Below are positions 1-11,809 of a stretch of 64,000 bases of DNA, piece by piece. How positions within the stretch are numbered: the first letter of the stretch is position 1; every line of letters starts with the position of its first letter. The DNA lies in the NCBI RefSeq assembly GCF_000346465.2, contig NC_034009.1, positions 16,714,078 through 16,778,077 on the forward strand, written 5' to 3'. The translations under genes were made by a program, and so were the position numbers. This DNA is from Prunus persica (taxonomy: Eukaryota; Streptophyta; Magnoliopsida; Rosales; Rosaceae). The notes below the pieces were generated by a model. That model was not told the DNA's origin. It worked only from the letters and a program-made list of their open reading frames with translations, and made no database searches.

Positions 1-944
1 NNNNATTTATTGACTCATATTGCAATCGTGTTGTGCTTATAGTATGGTTTTATTGCTGCTTTATGGATATACACCTCATATTATAGCCTCTACATCTGAG
101 TACTGATAAACAGTGACTCTAGCAACGGTCGTATATATGAAGGGTTTCGGACAGATCGATGGTTCTGACGCGCGAAATATCCATGGAAATATGGGACATA
201 TATCGATTCCAATAACAATTGGATACAAACCACGGACACTGTAAATACATGAAATTTTTTACTAACAAGACAAATAAAGTTATGAAAGCAATAATTAAAT
301 AGGAACAAAAAAAAGGATTATCGACATTTAAGTAATGAAGTAACAATTTGAAGGGATAGATGGTAATATTCAGTACTTATTAAGTTCAGTAGTTATTCAT
401 TTCAGTACTTATAATGAACATTGGAAGTAAATAAGCAATAACATGAAATGGATGAAATAGGAAAGAAATGAATGACATTAAGTAATGAATTTTGTGAGCA
501 ACAATATAGAACACTAATAAATGACTTTGTTATTTTGCAAAACAGGTTGGATTGGAAGACTTATAAATACCAGAGTCCATAGGCACTAATCACACACCGA
601 TGGGGTGTGCGTGTGGGGACGTAGCTCAGAACCTAGAAGAGGGGAAGGGTTTCTACCTCTGTGTGTGTGACTTGAATTGAATAATTAACTATTTGAAAAG
701 TCCATATCACGATAGTAGCGATGTGTTCACCATGTGTAGCTGCATGGATAGTTTCCCAAAAACTATATATAGTTTGGTCTATGGCAATCAGAACAATGAG
801 AAATCATTAAGTACAACGACGCTCCCAGTAATTGCATAACATTTGCATTTGAAGGAGTTTTATGTACGAGATGCAATTTTAGTTAGCCTTCTAGGCCCTT
901 TCATTTTGGACACAAACCGTTTTCATTACACTACCAATAGGCGT
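1..944. other. AT-rich stretch without a recognised gene
   Basis: The window opens with four unknown bases. Both strands contain only short open frames that resemble no known protein. A small hairpin-capable stretch lies near 590-615 (CACACACC facing GGGTGTG). Most of this is probably flank or outer sequence of the MULE that follows, but I could not find its terminal inverted repeat. Confidence 0.5.
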
Positions 945-1043
945 GCAACAAAGTTACAATACAATACCAATACGGTGGCAACAAAGTTACAATACAATAC
1001 CAATACGGTGGCAACAAAGTTACAACAGCATGACAATAGTGTG
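945..1043. repeat. 33-bp tandem repeat, about 2.7 copies
   Basis: The unit begins GCAACAAAGTTACAATACAA and repeats with a period of 33 bp (starts at 945, 978 and 1011). The two full copies are nearly identical and the last is partial. It lies downstream of the MULE transposase and may be subterminal to that element. The open frame across it is an artefact of a period divisible by three. Confidence 0.85.
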
Positions 1044-1448
1044 AATATAAAGACAGGAATACATAACGTTGTCTAGGAAAGGAAACCAAGTGATGCCAAC
1101 GTGACTACAATCACATTTCACAACACCAAATCGAATACAATTTAAATGAAAATAAAAGGTACATCAGAAACGAATAGAAATGCTAATCTGTAAGACACAT
1201 TGGCCAGTGGAACACTGTTAAATAACAACTGGTTTCCTTTTCACAGGTGAAACTGTATGTTCACCAATTTGTACTAATAATAGGCTCTCATTGCAAGGAA
1301 CTTGTTACCTTGTTCCATATGCCTCACATGACCGTTTAGTTGACGGACTTCCATCCCTGCAGCATCACCGAACCTATTCATGAACTTCACAGTTGATGAC
1401 AACTGAGGTACAAACTGAACAACTGTAAAATCTGCCCAAATTGACACT

Positions 1449-3901
1449 TCAGTTCTTGAGAGGGACAGATTGTTTGCATGTATTTCGGTAGTGGCCCTTC
1501 ACACCACACCTTGAGCATTTGTTTTGCCGGGAGTCCTCTCCTTTGGAAGGTATTCTTTGCATTTTGCGACGGCCCGGCATAACCTTACAAACAGGAGGAA
1601 GGATTTTGACATTGTTCAAATGTTCGAGAATAACCCATGTGCCTTTAGGTGGTACAAGATAAATAGATTCAGCATATGCAGCTGCCCATGTAGCTCGTGT
1701 ATAATAAGAAGAGGCAAAGGAGTAGGGGTTCAATTTCAAGTGCCGACATACCGCAATAGCATGCTTGCACGGGAGTTGCTCCAAGTCAAACTTCCTGCAC
1801 GTACAACTACGGTTTGCCAAGTGCACCAGACCGTTCAAATCACCATCCAGAACATTATACTCGACATCATTGATTTTGACCACATTCATCCTTGACGCAG
1901 CGTCTAACCTCTTCCTTAACTTCTGTTCACCCAAATCAGGGCACAATGTAGAATGACATTTCATTGCTAAATCTCGACGTTGACTAAACCAAGTGAGAAG
2001 TAGATTTGTGATTTCATCGATCAAGTGTAGCACCGGAAGCATCCTTGCAAAACGAAGAACTGAATTAATGGACTCCACATTATTCGTTGTCATCACATTA
2101 TATTGTCGTCCATCACAGTGGGCCCGAGACCACTTCTGGACGCCTGCACGTAGTAGATAAGTTCGCACTCGCTCATTGTTTATCATCGAGAAGTGACGAT
2201 TGAACTCCGCTAGACGATAAGACTTCGCTGCCCTTACAAAATACCCCAATATCGGATCCTGTTGCTTCAAGTGAAATGAGGCTTTCATATTGCCCTTCAA
2301 GTGATAAAAGCAAATACCATGGCTTGCCCCAGGAAAAACTCTACGCAACCCATGTTGTATGCTAACATTGCGATCAGATATGACAACAAGATTCGAGCAA
2401 TCACCAATTGCACAATGTAATTTTCTCAAAAACCACTCCCATGCTGCATCCGTCTCCTAATCTCCAATCCCAAAGGCAACAGGATATATGTTGCGATTTC
2501 CGTCAAATGCGGTCGCAACAAACAAAACACCTTTATACTTGCACTTCAAATGGGTAGCATCAACAGCAATCACGGGCCGCATTGACGACTTAAATCCTCG
2601 TATGCATGCACCAATTGACATAAAAAAAAAATATAACTGGTCGGCTGCATCAGTCTGAATGTATGCCAAAGTTCTCGGATTTATATGCTCCAATTCATAA
2701 CAATAGGAAGGGAGAAGGGAATACAACTCTTCTGCAGACCCTCTCATTGTTTTGAAAGCTAACTCTTGGCTTCTCCAAGCTGTAGAGTAGCTTATGCTGA
2801 CACCAAATTTTTTTTCACATCTGTCTTTATATCAGCTGCAGTGTAAATGCTGCGCGAATCCTGAAATCTCCATTTAACACAGTCAGACACCAATTCGGCC
2901 GTAGCTTGAGGATGGTGATTACTTACAAACCTCAGATCACATTCATGAAGTGGATCGTATTTAACAACCTTAAACTCATGTAATCCAACTTTATATGCCC
3001 GAACTTTCCAAGGGCAAGGCACCTGCCAACAGCGAACACACAACCGACGCTTCCCAGATTGGACTGTTCTGAACCAAAAGTGGCCTCTAATTGCTGCTAA
3101 ACTGATGGTTTTTAAAAGGGCAATCTTATTTGGATAAACTCGGCCAACCTTCAAATTTGCTTCCCAATTTATGCACGAAAGGCCTCCACCATAACCAATA
3201 TATTCCACACTCTCACCATGCTTCGAATCAACCCGAATTGTATGCATTTCACTCGAACTTGATTGCCGGGGAGGTTCAGATTGCACCTGTCTACACTGCA
3301 CAGTGGAGGGTTCCGCATTGCTGTCCTCATGAGGATGCACAATTGGTGCAGAGTACGGTTCCTCTTCATTGCTAGGTTGATACAAATCAGCAACTATGTT
3401 TTCACCGCTTTCAAAATGAACTTCTTGAACCCAATCACTCCAATTAAAACCATTCCCACCATTTTCAGTTTCATTGTCCGAAATTACCACATGTCTTTGT
3501 TCCACAACAAAGGTAGCAGGAGCATTGCTACTCTCAACGTTTACAATGCCATTGCACCCTTCAATACCATGACCTTTGATATTTTTCAAGCTTGCTACTA
3601 AAGGGGTTACTTTAGAGGCCATAACATCTGTGTTGTACTTGAGAAAATATTGAACATCATCATTGTCTTCAACCCTTATGTGCTTACTGACAGATGCGGA
3701 TACAGGAACTGAATACTTCAATGTGACACTATATTTCGTGGGCTCTGCATCCATGATCTTATAAATGCGTTGAACAAGGTCGGAAAACGTTACGTTCCGT
3801 GACACTATTATGCCTTTAGCCTCCCCACCTTCATGACTCTCAATATTATCCTTCTTAACCCAACTTCCATTGTAGCATACCAAAATTCTAACTGTATCCA
3901 T
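1449..3901 (-). pseudogene. MULE (MuDR-type) transposase, inactivated by one frameshift and one stop
   Basis: Read on the minus strand, this is a near full-length MuDR-family transposase. The start chosen is the ATG at 3901, just after a likely splice acceptor. In order it shows an N-terminal PB1-like region, a MuDR DNA-binding region (the HFWFRTVQSGKRR area), the DDE core (AVDATHLK, then ISDRN, then C-x-x-H in GICFYHLKGN, then an E in TTNNVESINS), a SWIM zinc finger (CTCRKFDLEQLPCKHAI) and a C-terminal CCHC knuckle (CSRCGVKGHYRNTC). Two lesions break it. An A-run near 2807-2814 appears one base short, which shifts the frame before SISYSTAW. A TAG at 2457-2459 interrupts the frame just after FGIGD. 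Frame resumes perfectly after each lesion, so decay is recent. It is distinct from the Kaonashi-type transposase at 12.7 kb. No terminal repeats were found. Confidence 0.9.
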
Positions 3902-5253
3902 TTCTGCAAATAACATAAATAATTACTACACCGATTCATAACACTAAAAAAGAAAAAATTGATGAATAAAAACATACACAACAATCATTCCACTACACAT
4001 ATCATCTTCTAAATCCTCAAATCTTCAAACTGAAATTGTAGCTGCTTCAACAAGGAACTTTTATTCCTTTTTGTTTTTTCTCTGATTTTGTACATATCTG
4101 TGGGTTCCAAGTTATTAACAAACTAACATACACATACAATGGCAGAAATATGAACCCTCTAACCCTCCAAGGCTTTTGCACAAATGTAAACACCTTCAAC
4201 AAAAGGATCAGGTTGTGATAGAAAACGTATAATGTAGTACAAGCTCAATTACCAAATTCGAAACCAAAACACACAAACTATACTTCTTACCAAAACAAAC
4301 CTAGAATGCCAATAAATTCCCCACATTAGCATCTAAATTGAGCCTAACACTAGCCGTATTTACAAATTTTTAGGCCAGACAAAGTTAACATATGATTTTT
4401 CTGTGTGCTGTTATTTTCACCATTATCAAACACATTGCACTACATTATACACGCATTCGGTCAAATTTTAAACAAAATTCAAGTTCACCAGACAGATCCC
4501 ACTGCAGATAATATCACAAACTATGAATTTCAACATATCATAACTCCTTCAAACTGAAAATTTAAGCTTTTAGGCCCTCTGTGGTGAAAAGGGGATTTCA
4601 TAATACACATACACTACCAAACCAATATCACAACTCACATCCGTTCACAACGACGCAGGAAGTCGCCACTTTCGCTTCTCTGTGGACTCGCAGCAGTCAC
4701 CTCGATCTGGAGGTCAACAATGGAGGCCGTGCCTTCCGGCTTCGCTGCGCCCAAACTAGGGTCCCAAATTTGAGGACATCTGGGTTATTACGATGGATGG
4801 GTTGCGAACTGGATTGCTCAGTGGCAACATGTCTCACAACCTGGAGTTCCCCCAATTTTTGTCAACCTTCCAACACAAAGGAGAGAGAGTTTTAGGAGTT
4901 CAGACAAGTTCCCTTTCAGAAAAGGGGTGGCAAAGGGTTGCTACATCTGCTTTTATATGGAGGGCAGTTTGGTCATTTCACGTCCACAAGGGATTATATC
5001 GGAACACAATTTGTAACCTGATCATTTCAGAACACCACTTGTGAAAGGTGATTATATCAGCATATTTCCGAATATTTTTCTCCTTAGGGATTTTTTAAAA
5101 ATACCAAAAAATTCTGAATTGTTTTCTATAAAAACCTACCAATAGTTTTCACTTTCCACACCAAATCTTCATACAAATTCATCTCCTTCCAATATTATTC
5201 ACTTTCCACACAAAATTTTCTACACTAAAAATTTCATTTGTGTAAAAATACAA
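3902..5253. other. 5' flank of the MULE transposase
   Basis: A probable splice acceptor lies just upstream of the ATG at 3901 (TTTGCAG on the minus strand). A GC-richer patch at about 4650-4800 looks like the 5' untranslated exon or promoter of the MULE. I see no protein-like frame and no clear element end. Confidence 0.4.
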
Positions 5254-6156
5254 ATGGTCTCTTCCATCGAAGCCGAAAGCATGTGGACAACCATGGAAAA
5301 TATTTTGTTGTGTGAGTGTTGGGTCAAAGTTGGTAATTGCTCGACCACATGAAGTTCTCTCATATGTGGAGAAAAATTCATGGAGAATTTTGTCAAAGAT
5401 CAATCGGGTTCAGCTCGAACGGAAATGGGATTAGTTAGTAGGTGGAAAATTTTGAATAAAGAGTTAGGGAAATGGAGAGATGCGTTGGCAAAAGCAAGGG
5501 ACAACATTCGAAGCAGTCAAAATGTTGCTGACGAGGTAAAATATTTATAAATGCCGTTGTATTCAATTTAATGTCACTTTGTATTTTCTTGCATTTCCAT
5601 TTGTTAAAATATGTTCTTGCATTTCCTTTTTTTTTTTTTAATTTTCTTGCATTTTCAATTATTTTTTTAATAGATTATTCAAGCACAAATGTGGTTTGGT
5701 GCCATTGGCCAAGGCAAAAAAAGTTTCAACAATCACGAATGTTGGGATGTTGTGAAGAATTGTTCTAGATTCAAAATTATTTCCATTGGTTCGACGGTTG
5801 TGTTGAATGAGATGCCACTTCACGATTCACTAGTAACCGATTCGCCATTGGACTCCCCAATCCAATGTGAGCCGAGGTCTATTGGGAGAAAGGCGGCAAA
5901 GGCCAAGAGAGGGAGCACTTCGAACACTGAATGTGCAAACTTTTGGAGCAAATTACTAAGAACGGCACACTGAGAATTGAGAGAGACTTGAAAAGAGAAT
6001 AAGCTGACAAGCCACAATATGAAGCATATGCAATTGAAAGGCAGCAGGATATGAGCCATATGTCTCTTGAAACAAAGTCCTATTGGAAGCTAAAACGAAG
6101 GGATGTTATGAGAAGAAAGTTTTTCCATGACGATGGACCTAGCAACACAGATTAGT
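5254..6156 (+). pseudogene. PIF/Harbinger ORF1 (Myb/SANT-like, NAM-associated C terminus), broken
   Basis: This is the accessory DNA-binding protein that accompanies Harbinger transposases in plants. Exon 1 (5254-5535) contains CECWVKVGNCSTT and SRWKILNKELGKWRDAL, a Myb/SANT-like trihelix region. It ends at GAG|GTAAA. Exon 2 starts at 5674 after TAATAG and reads IIQAQMWFGAIGQGKKSF, followed by a basic GRKAAKAKRG patch and a charged coiled-coil-like C terminus. Lesions seen: an in-frame TGA after STT in exon 1; a one-base frameshift near 5940, where AACTTTTGG should continue as a leucine-glutamate frame; and a TAA near 5992. The transposase lies tail-to-tail with it on the minus strand, the usual layout for this superfamily. 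Confidence 0.85.
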
Positions 6157-6587
6157 TAAATGATCAAAACCATTAGGTTGTATTGAAAGAGTTGTCATAT
6201 GTATTAATTTTTTGTATTATTCCTCTTTTATTTAATAAAGAAACTATTAAATAATATAGCTATTTATTAAAAACATTTCATACATCAAAACAAACCTTAA
6301 TTCATTACAAACCACACACAAAACAAAGCATAATTTAAAACAAAGCATAATTCCAAATAAAGCATTAAACTTGACTTCATCTACCGTGATTGCCCTTTAT
6401 CTCCCATACATGCTCAATTAAGTCAACTTGACGTCTCTCGTGAACATATGAAGATTGCATTTCCTGATAACGGTCATTTCCTAAACCCTAATCAACAGTT
6501 CATACTCCAGTGGTTGTCCATTTGCTCCCACGAGCCGTTCATAAATTCTTGTCAATGCCATGTTTATGGGACAAGGTTCGAACATCT

Positions 6588-7560
6588 CTAGGCATCATAA
6601 TCATACTCATCCTCCACAATCATGTTATGGAGGATGATGCAAGTCATCATAATGCTCAAAAGCACCTCCTCATGAAACATACGAGCATCACTCATAATAA
6701 TTCCCCAACGAGCTTGCAGGATACCAAAACACCTTTCCACATCTTTCCTATAACCCCCTTGAAAGGCAACAAACCTTTTTTCCTTCTCCAATTGGGGATT
6801 TGGAATTGTTTTGACCAATGTCGTCCGCCTCGGATAAATTCTGTCGGCTAGGTAGTACGCACCTGAGTATGCGGTATTATCGATTTGATACGTGATCTTG
6901 GGGGGATGACCTCTCAAGACAACGTTGAATACTGGGGATTGACCCGCACATTAAGATCATTTTGAGATTTGACAACTCTAAAAAAGGCATGCCAAACCCA
7001 AGTATTGAATGATGCAACGGCCTCCAGAATTATACTTTTTTGGCCCTTCATATTCCCATACTCTTTGCCAAGTAGTTAGGCAACTCTTCCACTATCAGTG
7101 CATGCAATCGATGCTTCCAATCATGCCTGGGAAACCTCGAGTCTCCACTTTTTGTAGAAATCTTCGGAGGTCCCTAGGCGTAGGTTTGTGAAGGTACTGC
7201 CTCTCGTAGAGATTTTCTATTGCATCACAGAATCTGACTAAGCACTCTAGGGTAGTTGATTTCCCTATCCTAGCAATCTCATCCACCTGGTCTACAGATG
7301 CCCCATACACAAGTAGCCACAAAGCAGCTATAAATTTTTGCTTTCGGAAAAAGACCCAAAACCCCAAGAGCAACGTACTTCTGAATGAAGTATGTGTTGT
7401 AATTACAAACACCCTGCATGATTTTTTGGAACAAATAAGGCTACATTCTATATCTCCCTCGAAAATAAGAAACATGATATAACGAATTTGGAATAAAGTA
7501 ATCTTCCATGAGATTCTTACCCTAAGAGTGTCTATGTCTGTCCACGTTCGGGACACGATG
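6588..7560 (-). pseudogene. PIF/Harbinger transposase (DDE_4), multiply broken
   Basis: The minus strand encodes a HARBI1-like DDE transposase. Recognisable parts are the helical segment SVDQVDEIARIGKSTTLECL, FLQKVETRGFPGMIGSIDCM (first catalytic Asp), SGAYYLADRIYP (second Asp) and RKDVERCFGILQARWGII (catalytic Glu). It ends in MIVEDEYDYDA. After SIDCMH there are TGA and TAG codons. The homologous middle part (REYGNRKGQKS- and LEAVASFNTWV-like) can be read only by changing frame, so there are frameshifts between about 6930 and 7100. The N-terminal 7400-7560 part is also degraded. It pairs with the ORF1 pseudogene at 5.25-6.16 kb as a two-gene Harbinger element that is no longer autonomous. 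Confidence 0.9.
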
Positions 7561-8093
7561 ACAGTGGTGTTTCCTTGATTGATTAAGCATACCCACTGCT
7601 AAAACAACTTCTTCCTCCTATTCATCCAACTCACAATCTTTTTCAGCACGTCTGCGCCTAATTTCTTCACCTTCTCGCTATTGACTCTCCAACACCCTCC
7701 TCAAGTTAGACATTGTGAGAAGAATGTGTTTTGTAAAATCTGAGAAATAAAAGGATAGAGAAGATGTGGTGTGAGAGGTCTAAGTTGAGGGTGTAAAAGA
7801 TAGAGATGACACGTGGAGCAATTTTAAAGGGTGAAAATCTTATCTGAAATCTGATATTATAATTTTATAATAAATATCGACACATAGCAACTGAGAATCT
7901 TATCTGAAATTTGAGATCTGAATGTTATAGCAAAATATGGACACGTGGCAACCAAAAATCTTATCTGAAAATTTTATCTGAAATTTTAGGTGAGAATTTT
8001 ATAATAAATAGTCACACGTGGCAACCAAAAATCTTATCCAAAAAGCTTATCAAAATTAAAGGTTTAAGTATAAAAAATATAAAATAAATTAAA
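7561..8093. other. Non-coding right flank of the Harbinger element
   Basis: AT-rich. It contains a loosely repeated phrase (variants of AAAATCTTATCTGAAATTT followed by GACACGTGGCAACC) three or more times between about 7835 and 8035. This looks like a subterminal repeat block of the Harbinger element. No gene is visible. Confidence 0.5.
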
Positions 8094-8225
8094 GTGAATA
8101 GTAATTGCCATTGCCATTGCCCTTGCCCTTTGGGGTGAAAATAAAAAGGCAAAGGCTGCCACTATTCACGTAAATAGTTACAACCTTTGCCTTGCCTTTG
8201 CCTTTGCCTTTGCCTTATCCTTTGA
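8094..8225. repeat. Hairpin plus TTTGCC-rich end, probable Harbinger terminus
   Basis: GTGAATAGT at 8094-8102 faces a perfect ACTATTCAC at 8161-8169. The arms continue as ATTGCC-rich and GGCAAAGGC-rich sequence. A run of CCTTTG/TTTGCC hexamers follows at about 8180-8215. The layout resembles the terminal region of a Harbinger element or a related MITE. I could not find the opposite terminus near 5.0-5.2 kb. Confidence 0.55.
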
Positions 8226-9222
8226 GGTGGAAGTGACCTTACTAATAAGGAATTGAATTCCACCAATGGAGGATTCCTACGTTCACTTCACATCAATGAA
8301 TGAAGAGTAAGTGGGGCCTACACAAAATTAGGAATTGAGTTCCTTATTTCGGAGGAATTCAATTCTTGGGTGAGAGGTGGTATTCTAATTCATGGAGAAC
8401 TAACACATTAGGAATTCATCTTTTTTACCTATTATATCCTCACACAATTTTCAAAATTTCAAATTTGTCATCTACTTTAATCCAACAATGAAGACATTTT
8501 AGTAATTAGGACCACTCCTATCTCAATTTCATATGGTTTAGTAGACAACTTCAATAGAAATCCGGAATCCAACTCTCTTCAATCTATATGGTTTAGTAAA
8601 CAACTTCAATAGGAATCCAAAATCTAATTCTGCTCAATCCAACTCCTCCTCAATTCAATTCCTCTAAATCCAATTACGGATTAGTAAACATGTCATCAGT
8701 GTATTGGGTTTGTATTTTTAAACTGATTGCCTTTTCTCTTTCTTAATATACAAGAAACATTGAGGGGATGAGGAAAGGCTTTTCAGTGTATCGAGTTTGA
8801 ATTTTTAAACCTAAAGCCTATAATTAGGTATGTTTAAACATATTTTAAATAACATAAAAATATATATTTTATACCTAAACCCATGTCCGGAAATGACGAA
8901 TTCATGAATTTTTCAGGAGAAGTGCAATATTTAAAAGGCTAAAAAATAAAAAATAAAAAATAAAATAGATAACCAATACTATGACTAATTGGCAAAGTCT
9001 ATATCAATTAATATGAACAAAATCCATATCAAATTACATATATTAGTATACCAAAATTCATATCAAATTATCAATTAATCTAACAAACATTAATATTAAT
9101 TAATCTAATGAAAATGTAAATCAAATTATCAATTAAACAAATAAATTAGAAAATAATAATAATAATAATGAAAGACATATTTTATTTTTTTTTATAAAAA
9201 AAAAACAGAAGGAAAAAACCCA
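8226..9222. other. Non-coding, with short duplicated phrases
   Basis: GGAATTCAATTC-like phrases recur in both orientations between about 8250 and 8400. A phrase containing ATGGTTTAGTA(A/G)ACAACTTC is duplicated near 8530 and 8587, which suggests a decayed MITE. The rest is AT-rich with (AAT)n at about 9155. No gene is seen. Confidence 0.45.
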
Positions 9223-9231
9223 TAAAAAAAA

Positions 9232-9581
9232 GGGAGATTCACTATTATACCCAATATGGGGGCCAAAATTATAAAAATACCCTATATAAAATGGACTTTA
9301 GAAACACACCCAAAGCCCATTTACAACATAACAAAAAAGCTTTTAACTTCTTATAAATTACAAAACTGCCATCAATTTCTTAAAACAAGCCCAACCCCAA
9401 AATCTCATAAAAATACCCAAAGCACTCAATAGGGCATCAAAGTAATTTAATAATTAATATTAAATTCAATAAGGCCAGCTATCATTTTTTGGGTTTTTTT
9501 TGGGTTTGTTTATAGGAATTCAATTGTGTAGGGTTTATTTATAATATTAGTGCTAGAAATGGGTATATCACTAAATATCTC
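9232..9581. mobile_element. 350-bp MULE-type MITE with 9-bp target duplication
   Basis: The left end (GGGAGATTCACTATTATACC) and the reverse complement of the right end (GAGATATTTAGTGATATACC) are related long inverted repeats. Both run on through blocks of the type ATTATAAAAATACCCTA. The flanks are identical 9-mers, TAAAAAAAA, at 9223-9231 and 9582-9590, the length expected for Mutator elements. The ends resemble those of the 14.7-kb MULE that begins 2.2 kb downstream, so this may be a non-autonomous relative. It contains no coding sequence. A-rich duplications can arise by chance, which lowers certainty slightly. Confidence 0.8.
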
Positions 9582-9590
9582 TAAAAAAAA

Positions 9591-10444
9591 TGCATTCGAA
9601 GTCGAACTTGCAACTTGGTGGAGAGGGATGGGTCTGCTGCATCAGCAAGAGCCTACTCCCCTTCAACGCCACGCCCAAGCCAGGCTTCTTTTTTTGGGTA
9701 ATTAAAATCAAATTAAAGTCTTCTTTCAAGACTCCTCTGCATGGAAGGTAAGTTTCTTCTTCATCTAGCTTTTTTCTTTTTCTTTTTCTTTTCTTTTTTT
9801 TTTTTTCCAAATATTTGGCCTGATCCAAAACGCATGCGTTTTGGCCAGGATTATTTTTATAAATATAAAAAAAAAAAACAAAAAAAAAAAAAAAAAAAAC
9901 AGAGATGCGCGCAGCGTGCACAGTAAAGAAGAGAAAAGGAAGGTCCCTCAGTCATTTGCTCAAACAGTTGGTGGGCACCTGTAAAGGAGCAACATCCGGC
10001 GACTCCATAGCTTTTTCCGGCGAGGGGAGTGCAGCTGTAGGTTCGCCAGACCTAAATCCAATACGTATCCGACGCGTATCGAAGAGTATACCATGTATAT
10101 CGTATCCAAAGGCGTATCCAACAACCTATTATAATTTATAAATAAGAGTATCCTTGCTTCATAAGTGGATATAAAGAAAAAAGCTAGAACAAGAGGAAAC
10201 AGTACTGATCCCATGTAGACAAAGAAGAAACAAAAAACTTATTCAGCATTAATATATTGATGGGATGTAGAAGAAGAAGAAAAGAAATACAGAAATATAA
10301 GAAAAATAACATTCAGATTCAGAGAAAAGTTCAAGTGTAGGAGCTCTGGTGGCCATAAATCTCCAAACCATACATCTCAGTTTTTGTTTTCTTCTTGCAA
10401 ATTTCAGCCTGTCTATTCAGCAGCCCCTTACCTTTTGATCTTAT
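9591..10444. other. 3' flank of the small membrane-protein gene
   Basis: Homopolymer T and A tracts lie at about 9780-9900. From about 10145 to 10385 the sequence matches, with divergence, the stretch at about 28020-28205, which lies at the same relative position behind the paralogous gene. The duplication therefore included the 3' flank. No separate gene is seen. Confidence 0.6.
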
Positions 10445-11039
10445 TTATATTTTCTTCTTGTTCGTACCGCTAGCTTCGCTATATATATTATATATAGCAA
10501 AAACTAAAATAATAAGCCCACCAAGAAAGAATGATACGTTCGACATGGAGTAGTTGTTGCCAAATTTGCCAATCCCCACACGCTGGCCTTTGTTTGAATG
10601 GATTTTATTGTCCTTAATGTCGTAGTTTCGAGCCCTCCTTGCTTTAAGACCATCAATATAACCTGCACGATAGTCGTTGTTGAAGTCGAAAACCCCAACT
10701 TCTGTGGCTTCAGATGAGCTGATTTCATTCCTATGAATCTTCCAGGTCTCACTATTTTCGTTCTCCGGAAGCTCTTGTTCATTTCTTTCTCCAGTGGACT
10801 CTTCTCCAGAATTCTCCTCGGGGCTCTTGTTCAGTTGTTCAGCTTCAGTTCGAGATCCATCTTATATTTATATATATATGCAAAGAGAAAAATGAAAAAT
10901 AATCTTCAAATAATCTTCAAAATAATCTTCAAAAATGCAAGTTACTATTGTAAAATAAGTACTAAATTCCTTAGGCATGCACGCATAGAATCACATCAAG
11001 GAGAAGATCTTGAATCAAATAAATTTACATACCTGCCAT
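10445..11039 (-). CDS. Small two-exon protein with C-terminal membrane segment (paralogue 1)
   Basis: This gene appears only after splicing. Exon 1 contributes seven coding bases, ATGGCAG (11039-11033), followed by the donor GTATGT. Exon 2 is 10860-10445, preceded by AAATATAAG. The join gives 140 codons without a stop. The protein starts MADGSRTEAEQLNK and is acidic and hydrophilic to about residue 60 (PEENSGEESTGE). A region with DYRAGYIDGLKARRAR follows, then one hydrophobic helix at residues 111-128 (VSFFLGGLIILVFAIYNI) and the tail YSEASGTNKKKI. The last four residues fit a KKXX dilysine motif, which suggests (inference) an ER/Golgi membrane protein anchored near its C terminus. The paralogue at 28344-28910 keeps the same exon layout, start and membrane segment, which supports the model. 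I do not recognise the family. Confidence 0.7.
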
Positions 11040-11789
11040 TGATGAAAGCTGTAGAGTTCTTATGTTCAACAGGCAATACAGACTAGATGTTTTGAATGTG
11101 TGTTTGGAATAGAGGATGGATCTCTTTAAAACCAGTAGAAAGGCACTGTTTAAGCCTTCATCGATAAGTTTCAATAAAATAAATAAGTACTTTGTGTGGA
11201 GAAGGTTCCATTGACTGAGCAGCTAACTTAATAGGAAGGTTTTTCTTTGAAAATGAATGACTTATAGTTTATTGAAATCCTAATATTGTTCTTGTTTTTT
11301 ATTTCAAACCTAGGAACTATATTTACAGATTAACCATAATCCAAACAGAAATTAAGGCAAACCAAATCAATAAAATCAATTCTGGTAACAAATTAGTGCT
11401 TGCAATTGTCACACAACAAAGAAAGGTGGCCTGGATAATGGATTAGGTGAAACTGCTCATATTAAAACGGAGAATAAGACAAGACAATCTAAACAATCTA
11501 GATATTTTGAACGTGTGGGTCCAAGAGAGCATGGACCTCCTCTTGAAAATGGAATAAGTTGCTATTATAAACATGGATTTATTTATTAGTCTTTGGTATA
11601 TCTGCAATATATTCCTAATGATCAGCTTGGGAAAGTCTTTGCAGCAAAGACCAAAAAAAACTTGGAAAAGTCTTTTAAAAGAGGACCACTCTTGTCCTAA
11701 TGCAAAGGGGGCCGGACAGACTTTTTTAAGTGGCCATGCTTGTGGAAAAATTCTACAATACATTGAACATCAAATTTGGAAAGCAGCAA
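11040..11789 (-). promoter_or_regulatory. Upstream region of paralogue 1, with a block repeated at four places
   Basis: About 11050-11100 (GTAGAGTTCTTATGTTCAAC) and 11495-11720 (AGAGAGCATGGACCTCCTCT through GGAAAGTCTTT) match the upstream region of paralogue 2 (28940-29150) and partial copies at 29600-29760 and 33615-33860. It is a duplicated 5' flank and probable promoter. The 14.7-kb MULE inserted just beyond its outer edge, at 11799. No TATA box can be assigned with confidence. Confidence 0.5.
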
Positions 11790-11809
11790 TTTGAATAATA
11801 CAAAATTAG

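Noticed and set aside
843..1076. 77-residue open frame
   Set aside because: It is produced by a 33-bp tandem repeat, whose length is a multiple of three, and has no protein character outside the repeat.
9571..9926. Open frames rich in Lys or Phe on both strands
   Set aside because: They come from poly(A)/poly(T) tracts at 9780-9900.
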